Positions 11,801 through 22,850 of a stretch of DNA of 64,000 nt are shown here, piece by piece (positions within the stretch are counted from its first letter, which is position 1; every line of letters begins with the position of its first letter). The stretch lies in the NCBI GenBank assembly GCA_022376515.1, contig WTXI01000042.1, positions 62,001 to 126,000 on the forward strand, in the 5' to 3' direction. The position numbers and the translations under genes are program-made. Origin of the DNA: Lactifluus volemus (lineage: Eukaryota; Basidiomycota; Agaricomycetes; Russulales; Russulaceae). Under the pieces are notes generated by a model. It saw only the letters and a list, made by a program, of their open reading frames with translations, did no database searches and was not told the origin of the DNA.

Positions 11801-14032
11801 GACTTGATGGATGCCGAAGTCGAACCCGATTGGAGCAGGCATCCGCTATTTTGGGAAGTGGCCCGGGCATTTGAGCGGGCGGAGACGTCGGGAAAGATCA
11901 GTTTAGCTCGAACGTTGCTTAAGCACAATGCGGAAGTTGATGCCCGAGACAAAAATGGTTGGACTCCGCTGCACCATGCAGTGGCTTTCGGCGACTTCAA
12001 GTTAGCTCGAATACTACTTGAACACAATGCCCAAGCCAATGCCCAAGTCGAGCATCGTGTGACACCACTGATCCTTGCAGTGGGTGAGAAAGACCCCGAA
12101 ATGACTCGATTGCTACTTGAGCACAATGCCGACATCAATTCCCAGCTCGAAGATGGCTCTACTCCGCTGCACTGTGCTACAGACAATGGCTGCCTAGATT
12201 TAGCCCAAATCCTACTTGAGCATGATGTCGAAGTCAATGTCCGGAATAAAGCTGGACGGACTCCTCTGCACATTGCAGCTTCCAAGGGACACATTAACTT
12301 AGCGCGAATCCTACTTGATCACAGTCCCGAGGTCGATGCCCAAGATGCAGATGGTTGGACTCCACTGCACTGTGCAGTGTCCGAAGGACACCTTGAGCTA
12401 GCTCAAATGCTACTTGATCACAATGCCGAGGTCGATACCCTAACCAATCATGGTCCAACTTCACTGCACTTTGCAGCTTCCAAAGGACACATTGACTTAG
12501 CGCGAATCCTACTTGATCACAATCCCAAGGTCGATGCCCAGGATGCAGATGGTTGGACTCCACTGCACTGGGCAGCGTCCGAAGGACACCTTGAGCTAGC
12601 TCGAATGCTACTTGATCACAACGCCAAGGTCGATACCCAAACCCATCATGGTCCAACTTCACTGCAATTTGCAGCTTCCAAAGGACACATTGACTTAACG
12701 CGAATCCTACTTGATCACAATGCCGAGGTCGATGCCCAGGATGCAGATGGTTGGACTTCGCTGCACTTGGCAGCGTCCAAAGGACACCTTGAGCTAGCTC
12801 GAATGCTACTTGATCACAATGCCAAGGTCGATACTAGGGATGGACACGGGTTAGGGTATACCCACCGGGTTTGCGGGTAGGGTATCCACGGGCCGGGGTC
12901 TCGGGTATCAATCTTGCCGGCCCGCACCAAACCCGTACCCCAGACCACGGGACCCGGACCCGCAGCCACGGTTTTTGACCTCCACATGTGCATTGCACAA
13001 CACTACATAGCATTAAATATTACTAGACTAGTGACAATTTATCTAAGACATGAGAGCCAGAGCTAGCATAATCGGCATCCTTAAATAAATATCTCGAAAG
13101 GTGGCCCACTATGATGCTTGGCCCTGGAAGCGGTACAGGGAGCGTGGCTGCACCGCAGCAGTGGGGGGTGGGGCGGGGGCAAGAACATGAAGTGGGGATG
13201 CCATGGCACACACCAGTCGCTGGCGTCAGGTGCTCGGGCAGTCGCAAGGGCGCTGCCAGCGCTATCCTGCCAAAGAAGTCGACGCGGTTCGACTCTGAGT
13301 CCGGAAGCGGCGGGGGAAGGGAGGAGGGCACGCTTGGGCAGTCGCAACGGCGCTTCCAGCGTGATCCTGCCAAAGAAGTCGACGCGGTGCGACTCTGAGT
13401 CCGGAAGCGGCGGGGGAAGCGGTAGAGGGGAGGAGGGCGTGCCACACATCGGTCCCAGGCGTCAGGCGCTCTGGCGGTCGCAACGGCGCCGCCAGCGCGA
13501 TCCTGACGCCAAGGACGTCGACGCAGTGCAACTCTGAGTCAGGAAGCAGCGGGGGAAGCGGTAGAGGGGAGGAGGCCGTGCCAGATGCCAGTCGCAGGCA
13601 TCAGGCGCTTGGGCAGTCACAACGGCAGCGCTAGCACGATCCTGACGCTTGCGACGTCGACGCGGTGCGAGTTCGAGTCTGGAAGCAGCTGGGGAAGTGG
13701 TAGAGGGAAGGAGGCCATGCCCCATGCCAGTCGCAGGCGTCAGGCGCTCGGGCGGTCGCAACGGCGCCGCCAGCGCGATCCTGACGCCAAGGACGTCGAT
13801 GTGGTGCGATGGGCTCCCTTCAGCGTCGACGCGAGGCCATCCATCGAAGGGGATGAGGGGGAATGAAGGGGGAGCCAGGAAATGGAATCTGAAGAAGAAA
13901 GCTTCACAAAAGTCAGAAAAATCAGAAGGTGGAAGAGTGAAGGCAGCGTACCTAGCAACGCCTGATGGGAAGCACCCTTCAAGCGTCCCAACGTCCCTCC
14001 AACGCGACGATAACAAGAGGCAGAGGCAAAGC

Positions 14033-14066
<34 letters not shown>

Positions 14067-16329
14067 CCAGCAGAGGAGAGGTGCTCCAAAAGACGATGTG
14101 CCGGAAAACAACCAGAAAACTAAGCACAGTGTTGATGGTGAAGGCAGTGGCAAGGTGAGAAAGGATTGCGGGCGAACAAAAAGAACCACGACAGAGGGAG
14201 GCGACAGGGGGAGGCGACAGAGGGAAGGCGCGACACGCACGAACGAAAAATCAAAGGCAGTTGAGGTAAGCGGCAATGCAGCTATTGAAGTGAGCTGTAG
14301 GAGTGCCAGCAGTTCTAGCATCAATGGTGTAATGGTAAACTCATAGTTTTCCTATATTGCTGCGTGCACAGGTCGGGGGTTCGAATCCGCATCTGTGCAA
14401 TTGTCAGGAAGCGTGCTATTGGATGATTATGTGAGTAACTGTGAGAATATCTTACCTAGAATTGATTGGATTAGTAATCTGGGGCTGCTGGTATGATTAT
14501 TGTATTTATTTATTTATTTCAGCCCATACCCTTATCAATTAGGCATGGGTTTTATCTGATACCCACAGCCTTACCTGAGGGTTACCCGTACCCGTGCCTG
14601 GGGTACGGGTTTTTCAGGGGTAGGGGTATGGGTACCTCTGGAGATACCCCAGGGTTACCCACGTCCATCACTAGTCGATACCCTAACCCATCATGGTGCA
14701 ACTTCACTGCTCTTTGCAGCTTCCAAGGGATACATTGACTTAGCGCGAATCCTACTTGATCACAATTCCAAGGTCGATGCCCAGGATGCAGATGGTTGGA
14801 CTCCACTGCACTGGGCAGCGTCCGAAGGACACCTTGAGCTAGCTCGAATGCTACTTGGTCGCAATACCAAGGTTGATACCCGAACCCGTCATGGTTCAAC
14901 TTCACTGCACTTTGCAGCTTCCTCGGGACATATTGACTTAGCGCAAATGCTACTTGATTACAATCCCAAGGTCAATGCCCAGGATGCAGATGGTTGGACT
15001 CCGCTGCTCTTGGCAGCGTTTGAAGGACACCTTGAGCTAGCTCGAATGCTACTTGATCACAATGCCAAGGTCAATACCAGAACCCATCATGGTCCAACTT
15101 CACTGCACTTTGCAGCTTCCAAAGGACACATTGACTTCGCGCGAATGCTGCTTGATCACAATGCCGAGGTCGATGCCCAGCGTGAAGATGGTTCGACTCC
15201 GCTTCACTGCACAGCGTCTGAAGGACACCTTGAGCTAGCTCGAATGCTACTTGAATACAATGCCGAGGTCGATACCCGAACCCATCGTGGTTCAACTTCA
15301 CTGCACTTTGCGGCTTCCAAAGGACACATTGACTTAGCACGAATCCTACTTGATCACAATGCCCAGGTCGATGCCCAGGGTGCAGATGGTTGGACTCCGC
15401 TGCTCATGGCAGCGTCTGAAGGACACCTTGAGCTAGCTCGGATGCTACTTGAATACAATGCTGAGGTTGATACCCGAACCCATGGTGGTTCAACTTCATT
15501 GTACTTTGCAGCTTCCAAAGGACACATTGACTTAACGCGAATGCTACTTGATCACAATGCCGAGGTCGATGCCCAGGATGCAGATGGTTGGACTCCGCTG
15601 CACTTTGCAGCGTCTGAAGGACACCTTGAGCTAGCTCGAATGCTACTTGATCACAATGCCGAGGTCGATACCCGAAACCATCATGGTTCAACTTCATTGT
15701 ACTTTGCAGCTTCCAAAGGACACATTGACTTAGCGCAAATGCTACTTAATCACAATCCCAAGGTCGATGCCCAGGATGCAAATGGTTGGACTCCGCTGCA
15801 CGGCGCAGCATTTGAAGGACACCTTGAGCTAGCTCGAATGCTACTTGATCACAATGCCGAGGTCGATACCCAGCGTGAAGATGGTTGGACTCCGCTTCAC
15901 TGCGCAGCGTCCAATGGACACCTTAAGCTAGCTCAAATGCTACTTGATCACAATGCCGAGGTCGATACCCTAACCAATCATGGTTCAACTTCACTGCTCT
16001 TTGCAGCTTCCTCGGGACACATTGACTTAGCGCGAATGCTACTTGATCACAATGCCGAGGTCGATGCCCAGGATGCAGATGGTTGGACTCCGCTGCACTG
16101 GGCAGCGTCCAAAGGACACCTTGAGTTAGCTCGAATGCTACTTGATCACAATCCCGAGGTCGATGCCCGAACTCATAATGGAACGATTTCACTGCTCCAT
16201 GCGGTATCCGAGGGACACATCGAGTTAGCTCGTATGCTACTTGACCATTATGCTAAAGTCGATAAACGTCGTTTCAATTCGCTGTCACAGTACCTGGCAG
16301 GGGTCATGGGGACCTCGACCTCGAGCTAG
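8824..16329 (+). CDS. Goodbye-NACHT-ankyrin STAND receptor (NLR), interrupted by a transposon
   Basis: This is a fungal NLR-like receptor of the STAND P-loop ATPase class, with presumed roles in allorecognition or programmed cell death. Exon 1 starts at the ATG at 8824 with a Goodbye-type N-terminal domain (residues about 15-115), then a helical segment. The NACHT follows: Walker A GNPGCGKT is assembled across an intron (about 9885-9960, near residue 290), and Walker B is YIIIDALDEC (about 10290). A winged-helix-like stretch and an ankyrin array begin near 11450. The short introns all splice in frame as far as 12834. There a hAT-like element (12835-14673) inserts, and the reading frame resumes exactly after its target duplication, reaching a stop at 16327-16329. 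Near-identical 33-residue repeats number about 25 across both halves. Unless the element is excised or spliced out, the product ends at a stop at 12878-12880 inside the element. The start was chosen because it opens the Goodbye homology. Confidence 0.88.
12827..12834 (+). repeat. Left copy of 8-bp target-site duplication of the hAT element
   Basis: GTCGATAC directly precedes the left terminus TAGGGATGG and is repeated after the right terminus. Confidence 0.92.
13190..13815. repeat. Minisatellite of about 100-140-bp units inside the hAT element
   Basis: About four to five diverged tandem units share the cores GTCGCAACGGCGC, GATCCTGACGCCAAGGACG and GGAAGCGGCGGGGGAAG. Units differ in length through internal indels. 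The open frames across it on both strands follow from GC-rich repetition and are not taken as genes. Confidence 0.75.
14316..14399 (+). other. tRNA-like segment with Pol III A-box and B-box matches
   Basis: TGGTGTAATGGTAA resembles a tRNA D-arm/A-box, and GGTTCGAATCC about 60 bp later is a perfect B-box. The T-arm-like part is enclosed by TGCACAG and CTGTGCA, which pair fully. The normal acceptor stem does not form, so it is a tRNA-derived relic or SINE-like Pol III head rather than a functional tRNA. Confidence 0.4.
14674..14681 (+). repeat. Right copy of 8-bp target-site duplication of the hAT element
   Basis: GTCGATAC follows the right terminus CATCACTA. The ankyrin reading frame continues from it with ACC CTA ACC CAT. 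Confidence 0.92.
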
Positions 16330-17205
16330 TTCAGATGTTGCTATAGACGTGGGTACTATGCAGAGGTAAGCTCCCAGGATTTCTACATGTTGGTTCCGTC
16401 AACACCAACTCACACGAGCCAGGAAGACAGTGGCCTCCAGCTGGCTCCAGATGACTGCCCGCGGCAAAAAATGATCGTCACGAGGTATGATTGTTGTCTC
16501 AATAGTAGGCATCCGTCGGTCTATTGTTCTACTAGTACCCAATGTCCTGAAATGTTCAGCTTTGTCTAGTTTTATGTCTTTGATCATTTTCCCAGAGACA
16601 ATTTGTGCTCAGCCAGTCATGGTTAACTACACCTCAATGCGCTCCTATGAAATACGACTACTTACTGTAATCACGTTTGTGGTCTGAGTAGTTTAACTAG
16701 TAATAGTATGGTACGACATTTGTTTTGTGTAAACGCTGATTTGTGTCATCAGAGAGGTGTTTTTGACGCCATTATCGTTGCTGAAAACTCGGAATCCCGA
16801 AAGGGACCACAAGATTGGACTAATCAACCGTCTCACACCGGACAGGCCTTCAAGTTGGCAGCACATCTATTGTGGCCAGTCGACCGACGCCGCATCACGT
16901 TGCGGTCTTATATCGACAGAGGGGTCGGATTGAGCCTGAGGGCTTTCAGCAGCATGATGGCCGCCGCGCACTGGCACGTTTTCCTGACGCGGGCCTCCGC
17001 CCTAGAGTAAAATCGTGACAGGATTTTGCACATACAAAGAGCCAGCTTGAGGCCCCCATCAAAGATAGTAAAACTATATGTCACCAGAGAAATAAATGCT
17101 TCTATTCTCGGTATGAGACATACATCGCACCAGTCTTACGCCATAACTTACAATCTTGAGAAAGTATGTCATGCAACGAAGTAGCCGTCCCCCCCTTTCA
17201 CGACT
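16330..17205. other. Intergenic region, no gene seen
   Basis: This lies between the NLR stop and the DUF1365 stop. One more ankyrin-like line (DLELVQMLL) is visible out of frame just before 16345, suggesting the array once ran slightly further. Nothing else is recognisable. Confidence 0.4.
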
Positions 17206-18918
17206 TCAGGGCACTGGCACCATCCCACTTGGGTGTCGTTCCATCGAGTCGATCACAGCCCAACGAACGCGGCCGATCCGCCAGAGCAGTTCCTCTGCCC
17301 ATTCCATCGCAACAAGCGCACAAAGCAACACAGCAAAGCCTATCCGAGCGATCCAACTTTCTGGCATAAGCGGATGCGGGTTCTTCCCACCTCCAACATC
17401 CTGCTCATGCCTACATGCAGCGTCAGGCAGTAGCCTAAGCACGCGCGCAGGCCACGTAGCACCACCTGATTCGTGGATATCGAACACCTCGCGAAACGAT
17501 GCTTCATCCGACACCAAAAACTCGCGTACTTCGCCCGTAGTATGTGACGGGCCGCCGGACCCACCCCAGCGCAACGCCGTCGGCCCGTCCCCGGCAAGAA
17601 CGAGCAGCGTAAAAAAATGAGGGGAGAGGTACGAGATGACCAACTCCCTAAATTTCCCATCTGCCCCGTCTGTACCGGCGTCGAAATGCTGCACATGTGC
17701 AGACGGATCACTCGGCCGGAGCTTGATGCACACTCCGAGCGCATGCGCACGCCGCGCCAGGAAAGCGTTGGCGAAATGGCGCGCAGCGCGCTCGAGTATC
17801 GTGGGATGTTGCCAGCCAATTCCCCCACCTTTCGCGAGAGCTGGGCTGTGAGACGGGGAGACTGACCAGCTGACGGGTTTGGGCTCCGGCCGTTTATACA
17901 CGTCGAGGTGGCGGCGGTAATGCAGGACGGCTGCTTGACGAAGAATACGGGGGAGGGTGAGAAAGAGGATGAATGGGTGAGTCGCGAGTGCTGCGAGTAC
18001 GGTGAGTGTCCTGAATGGGGCAACGTGTTTCGCGCGCAGGGATGCCGAGAATTTGAGATCGCCTGTTGGGTTGTTTAGATGAATTCGGATATGCGGCAGT
18101 GCCACGTCCGAATCGCTATGGGAAAAGGGTGCGCGAACGGAGACGGTGTATGTGCCAAGACGGTCATTGAACGGTGAGACGTGAAAAGCACGTGGAAAGG
18201 ACCATTGGTGGTCGAAACTGCGAAACATCAATAAGGCTACCAGACAAGATCACAAGACCTACTTGGCGTTAGGAGCTTCTTCATTCCTTCCCACTTCAAG
18301 GATATGGACATGCCGTTCGCCAAAGGTATTGTGAATCTGTAGTGTCATACAAGGTGATGCTTCAAACGTTGGGGAGGCACGCTGGATACGAACCTCGAGC
18401 ACTACGATCCACAACCTACGATTATCCTTTCGATAGCAAAAATATACGGTCAGCGGATTCAGTCCCTCATATCCACAGTAGCTTGGCATAGTGAGTATCC
18501 AGGCATCGTCCAATTGTTCTTCAGCATCTCCAACACCAAAATCATCCAGCGCCTTTATAAGCTTTGTTCGTATTGATGGGACCTTTCCGCCGTCGTCAAA
18601 GAGGTACTTCGCACTACGCAGGCCAAGAATCCGCCCATAGGTGCCTCCGTATGAAAATAGAAAACCATTCAGGAGCGACAAACGAGCCGACTCGAGAGCA
18701 GAGAGGGGCAAAATCAGGGAGAGTACAGGGTACGTGAAAGCATGCCGCGAGTCAGCGGGGAGGAGGCGTGCATGGGTGGTTATCGAGTGAAGAACGTATG
18801 CTCGCGGGGATGTTTTATAATCGTGTGGTCGAGGAATGTTAGGGGAGTAGAGCACATAGGATAAACCAAGGCATGACAGGAAGACGACCCCATCCAGGGC
18901 TATAAGCCCCAGCCCCAT
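17206..18918 (-). CDS. DUF1365-family membrane-anchored protein, intact copy B
   Basis: Exon 1 (18259-18918) begins with a hydrophobic anchor containing VVFLSCLGLSYVLY, then the DUF1365 signatures: THARLLP, FLFSYGG, the GYEGLNPLTVYFCY block and NTFGERHVHI. A short intron with donor GTAGGT (about 18258-18215) leads to exon 2, with FDHQWSFPRAFHVSPFNDR and a beta-rich segment ending near HYRRHLDVYKRP. A long C-terminal extension ends in another hydrophobic helix (RIGFAVLLCALVAMEW) before the stop at 17206. The biochemical role of DUF1365 is unknown. In bacteria the family is often encoded next to cyclopropane fatty-acid synthase genes, so a lipid link is possible. It is divergently arranged with the gene at 19103, 184 bp between starts. 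The exact 3' end could differ if another intron exists. Confidence 0.75.
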
Positions 18919-21200
18919 AGATACAGGTGCAAACCCTTAGTTGGTCACCACACTCGCTATAACACTGCCGGTGTTGGTGTTCAAGTTGATGGAGACAGTC
19001 GCGGCAATCACGACGCCGGGCCGGGATCGTCCATGGCTTCACCATCACGTGCTGGCACTTGGTCTCGAACACGCTCGACAGTGTCACCGAACTACTAACA
19101 AAATGTCTCCTGCTAATATTCCAGGAACTGTACAAGACAGCAAGGCTAAGCGTCAAGAGCGTCTCAAGTCGCGCTTTCGTGACCGTGGCGGGTACGCTTT
19201 TGCTCCACGCGCGGGTTCTTCGATCTCGGACTTATCATGTTTTACCTTTGTTTCTTCAACGCACAAACCAGCATCTTTGTGCCGTCGGAGGGAAATGTCC
19301 TCGCCGATATCCTCCTTTCACGTGGCGTCAACGGAGAATCCCCCGTCAAGAAGCGCGCTTCGCGCAAGTCGGCAGTTACGCCCAAATCGCGCGCTCCAGC
19401 TGCGTCCAAGGCGGCAGCCAAAACCAAGACATCGCGCACCGGCACCTCGAAACGGGGCACACGCAAATCTGTAGCTACACCACATAGGAACGAGGGGAAG
19501 GAAAACGCCTTACCTGGCACGAAGACGTCCCGTGGCAGGTTGAAGACACCAAAGTTGCAGGAGGCCAAGACAAACAGTGGTGAGTGCGCCGTTTGCATTG
19601 AGTTCGTCATTCGCTAAGCGACCGCAACTTTTGCAGGGCCTTCTCTCCCCCGCGTTGCTCAGCGAATACCCTTCGCTGACCAACTTGCATGTGCCAGTAC
19701 GTGTCCTCTGTTATTCTGACGTAAATGCGACAGCTTTGGGCTCAGGGTAGGCGCTTCCTTTGCTCCACAGTAAATTCTACCAAGACCCCCACCACGTTCC
19801 CAACCTCAGAAAAGTCTCGGCCAGCTGTCGCTCCCATGTCTGACGTCCCTTCTCTACTGGGAGAAAGCGGAAAGTCAGTCGAAAACCGTAAAGGTAAAAC
19901 TGCTGCTGTGGATCGGCTCCCACGCTATTCCGAAGAGCTTGGGGCTGCCAACGAGATGACAACGTCCCCCGCGAAGACGACCATGTCTCCCCTTGTCCTC
20001 GCCCTTGAGAGTCAACGGAAAGTTGCCAAAGAGAGAACAGGGACCACCGAGGCGCCACGGAACGAACGATCCAATACTAGCGGGACGAGGCCTCCTCTGG
20101 GAGCAGCAGAAACCATTCTGCATGCGGCCAATGAACTAGAGGATAGCGACTCGGACGACTCGGACGTACCTTTGGCGAAGATTTGTGCAAAACGTGTGGA
20201 TACGCAAGCAAAGAGCCGGGAGGACGATCCCCTGCCACAGCAGACGAAGCGCCGATCGGTTAAAGCCAAGGCAGTAGATGGTGCATCCAAGAAGGTATCA
20301 TCTTTGACAAAAGTGTCATGCCCGACCTCTCACTGACCTTTTCCGAAGCAGCGCACACAAGCCCGAGTTAACCCCAGTAGCAGCGCAAGGAAAGTGGGGG
20401 TATCGCAGGAGAAGAATACGTCCGCAAAGGCGCCACGTAAACGCACAAAAGTAACGATGAACGATACCAAAGGCGAGAAGGAGCACGAGGACGAACCACC
20501 AAAGAAGAAGCGTCGGCGTGCCGCTGATCCCGCAGTGAGGTACGCCCTTTCTTCTGGGACGGTTTCTCTAATCTCTGTCTGGGGACTCACGTTGGATAGT
20601 CGCCGCAACAGGAAGGAGGACAAAGAAATCACGAGGTCGGCGGGCGAAGTGTCGGTTGTGACCATGGATAATGTGGGTCTTCTTTCATCCTGTGGTGATA
20701 TGTGAAGTGCTGAGACCGCTTTTTTAATTTATTTTCCCCAGCCGATGCCCTCGCCCGTAAAACAACAACTTGAACCTGCAGCACGCCGAAAACCTGCGTC
20801 AAAAGCGAAACCACCCTCACGCACCGCCACTGCCGCACGAGCTCGCCGCCGCCGTGGGCTACCACCAGCTGTCCTTCGCGCATCAAGATCAACGCACAGA
20901 CTCTCCCGGCATTAGGTGAGTCGACGATGACGATCCTATCGATTTTCTTCGTCGTAACCAATTTGTTTACGATTTTTTACATTCATCTTGATTTCTTACT
21001 CTTTCGTTCGAACTGTACCTTCACCGTCAATCTACCCCGACTGTCTCATTAGTACAACACATTCTCGTTTTCTTGCAATGAATATCTGTTTCTCGCTTTC
21101 CGTCTATATGCCCCCTACAAGATAAAAGCACGACCGATGATTGAGGCTAACTCGTACAACTACCTAGTGAGTGAATCACTAATACAAACGCAAGATGTCC
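17470..21200. repeat. Segmental duplication, copy B (copy A is at 1-5690)
   Basis: The two segments align in the same orientation over the DUF1365 gene, the divergent promoter, the Lys/Arg-rich gene and its 3' flank, apart from the retrotransposon in copy A. Homology stops at about 5690 and 21210. In copy B that lies within about 10 bp of the PDAP1 stop codon. Copy B keeps open frames while copy A is broken, so B is taken as the parental locus. The window starts inside copy A, so its far end is not visible. Confidence 0.85.
19103..20915 (+). CDS. Lys/Arg-rich, probably nuclear protein of unknown function, copy B
   Basis: I do not recognise this gene. Exon 1 opens MSPANIPGTVQDSKAKRQER, and a GT-AG intron (about 19194-19281) joins GG to IFVPSEGNVLADILLSRGV, the best-ordered block. 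The rest is low-complexity and basic: KKRASRKSAV near 19345, RKSVATPHR near 19460, an acidic SDSDDSD stretch near 20150, a PPKKKRRR cluster near 20500 resembling a nuclear localisation signal, and an Arg/Ala-rich C-terminus ending RLSRH (stop at 20913-20915). About six introns are needed, all with usable GT/AG sites. I infer a chromatin- or nucleus-associated protein from composition only. It shares a 184-bp divergent promoter with the DUF1365 gene. Confidence 0.6.
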
Positions 21201-21215
21201 TACACGGCATCGCTT

Positions 21216-22212
21216 CTAGCGTTTAGACGACGATTGCGCGGCCTTTTCAGCCTTTAACGCCTTTGCTTTCTCTGAAACGAAGTTTTAACGTGGACCGGGG
21301 CTATGTAGAATATGGGAAGGGGCTCACCTTCAGCTTCAGCTTTCCTCTTTGCCGCCGCAGCCTCGCGTTCGGCACGGATCTTGGCAAGTCGAGACAAGTC
21401 GGCTTTAGCTTGGTCGGTCTTTCCCTCCCGGTGCAGCTAACGTAGGGGAAAAAGAGGGTCACCAACGAGACGAGGGTGTGAGCGTTGTGATTCTATTTAC
21501 CTTCCAATAGCGCTCCTTTGCCTCTTGCTTTTCCTTCTGTTCCCTATAGATAAATAAAAAAAAAAAATGTCAGTAGGCAAGGTGGGGGTTTATGAGTGAG
21601 CAGCTGCGCACCGCTCTCTGCGCGTTAGCTCGCGCGGCGCACTCAGATCCGAGATATTCAGCTTCTTGGTGACGTGATTCGGGTTGACGATCAGGTCGTC
21701 ATCGCCGGCATCCTCTTCATCGCCCTCCCCGGCAGTCTTCTTCTCTGCAGCGGCTGCCTGTTTCTTCTTGAGCTCTCTGCGCTCTGCACGTGGAACTCCA
21801 GGTTCTTCTAATGCGGAACCACCCCCTTCTTCCTCCTCTTCTTCCTCATCTTCCTCATCTTCCTCGTCGGAATCGCTACTCTCGACGTCGCGAGGAGGGC
21901 TGGAAAAAAAAAAGGGTTCCGGATAAGAGCTAGGAGAATGATCGACGTTGGTACGCACCGTCTGTCCACACTCACGGCCGTACCATTCTCGTCAAGCTCG
22001 AGATTACGACTAGATGCTGCCTAGTAAGCACATCTGTGGCGTAGACGGTGATTGTTTTTCAAAAAAAAAATTAAAGCACCTGAAAGATCTCCCACCGCCA
22101 CGCTTTGTTTTGAACTTTCCTGAAGAAGTTTACACACGACCAGCATGAATATTGAATCATTTCTTATTTTTTTATAAAAAGATTGGAAATATTTACCAGA
22201 ACCTCTGGCCAT
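21216..22212 (-). CDS. PDAP1: 28-kDa heat- and acid-stable phosphoprotein family (PDAP1/HASPP28)
   Basis: Seven exons can be joined in phase on the minus strand: 22197-22212, 22080-22119, 21959-22009, about 21616-21899, 21501-21543, 21328-21436 and the last to the stop at 21216. The product begins MARGSGKFKTKRGGGRSFS and continues NLELDENGTAVSVD. It then has a long acidic run (DSDEEDEEDEEEEEEE) and the family core: IVNPNHVTKKLNISDL, PRELTRRER, ERYWKLHREGKTDQAKADLS and RLAKIRAERE. It ends in a Lys/Ala-rich tail. The order and motifs match the PDAP1 family, small conserved eukaryotic phosphoproteins of uncertain molecular role. It is head-to-head with NDUFA6, 118 bp between start codons. Confidence 0.92.
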
Positions 22213-22330
22213 CAGACAATGAGTCAGTTGTCAAGGAGAAGCGGAATCAAACCCGGATTAGGTACCGGACCGGTACTATTCCGGTATGGCCCGAAGTTGA
22301 GTCTCTGTTTTTACTTTTTGTAAAACGGTG

Positions 22331-22850
22331 ATGACGACTATTCCAACTCGCCTCGCTCGTGCGGCGGCTGTATCGACCAGCTCTGGTCATCAGCGTAAGC
22401 GTGTTCTTGATTTATATCGTGAATGGATGCGCGGTGTTCGTTTCTCTATTACCACCGCCGCGTTTGCCGTATTCTGACCTCATTTACAGGCTCCTGAAAT
22501 CTGCGTCCTATATGCTCTCGACGTCCCTCCATCCGCTGTACGCAACGTCATCCGCCAACGCTTCGAAAAGAACCGCGACGTGTCGGATCCAAAGCTAGTT
22601 GATCTTTTGATCCACAAGAGTCGGCAGGAGTACCAGGAGACGGTGAACTTTTGGAAGCAGGAGCCTCATGTGCTCGGTCCCTTGTTATCCAACCGGAACC
22701 GTCCTCACAGAACGTTTTTGCAAAAGTTCTTTGAAGGTGCGTCGTCATGTGCGCTCCCGGATTCGAGTTCCTGCGTTGACCCCAAATCATTGGGTCACGT
22801 CAGGGAGAGATGAGGATGCTGTTCTTCCCGCATCACCACCCAATGTATAA
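22331..22850 (+). CDS. NDUFA6: Mitochondrial complex I LYR subunit NDUFA6/B14
   Basis: Three exons join in phase: 22331-22435 (donor GTTCGT), 22490-22736 and 22804-22850, giving about 132 residues. The LYR signature appears in RKRVLDLYREWMRG. It is followed by IRQRFEKNRDVSDPKLVDLL, ETVNFWKQEPHV and FLQKFFEG, which match the B14 subunit of NADH:ubiquinone oxidoreductase. LYR proteins bind the mitochondrial acyl carrier protein, and this one sits in the matrix arm of complex I. Length and motif order are normal. It shares a short divergent promoter with PDAP1. Confidence 0.92.

Larger units (their letters stand above)
12835..14673. mobile_element. Non-autonomous hAT-like DNA transposon inside the ankyrin array
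   Basis: The 11-bp termini TAGGGATGGAC (12835-12845) and GTCCATCACTA (14663-14673) are inverted repeats with one mismatch. They are bordered by an exact 8-bp duplication, GTCGATAC. An 8-bp duplication with TAGNG-type ends is the signature of the hAT superfamily. Removing the element plus one duplication restores the ankyrin codons seen in neighbouring repeats. Both subterminal zones are dense in GGGTA/TACCC motifs, plausible transposase-binding sites. No transposase with recognisable hAT motifs is present, so it is non-autonomous. The interior has a GC-rich minisatellite and a tRNA-like segment. Confidence 0.92.

Noticed and set aside
13023..14346. ORFs of 100-220 codons inside the hAT element
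   Set aside because: They cover the GC-rich minisatellite and a GGA/GAG run on both strands and lack hAT transposase motifs.
14316..14399. Functional tRNA gene
   Set aside because: The A-box and B-box fit, but acceptor and anticodon stems do not form a normal cloverleaf.
11660..16192. Several long minus-strand ORFs across the ankyrin array
   Set aside because: They mirror the plus-strand 99-bp repeat (a multiple of three), so stops are absent by periodicity. They show the same meaningless repeated peptide and have no family match.
11900..16290. CRISPR-like regular repeats
   Set aside because: The regular 99-bp spacing is protein-coding ankyrin repetition in a eukaryotic gene, without spacers.
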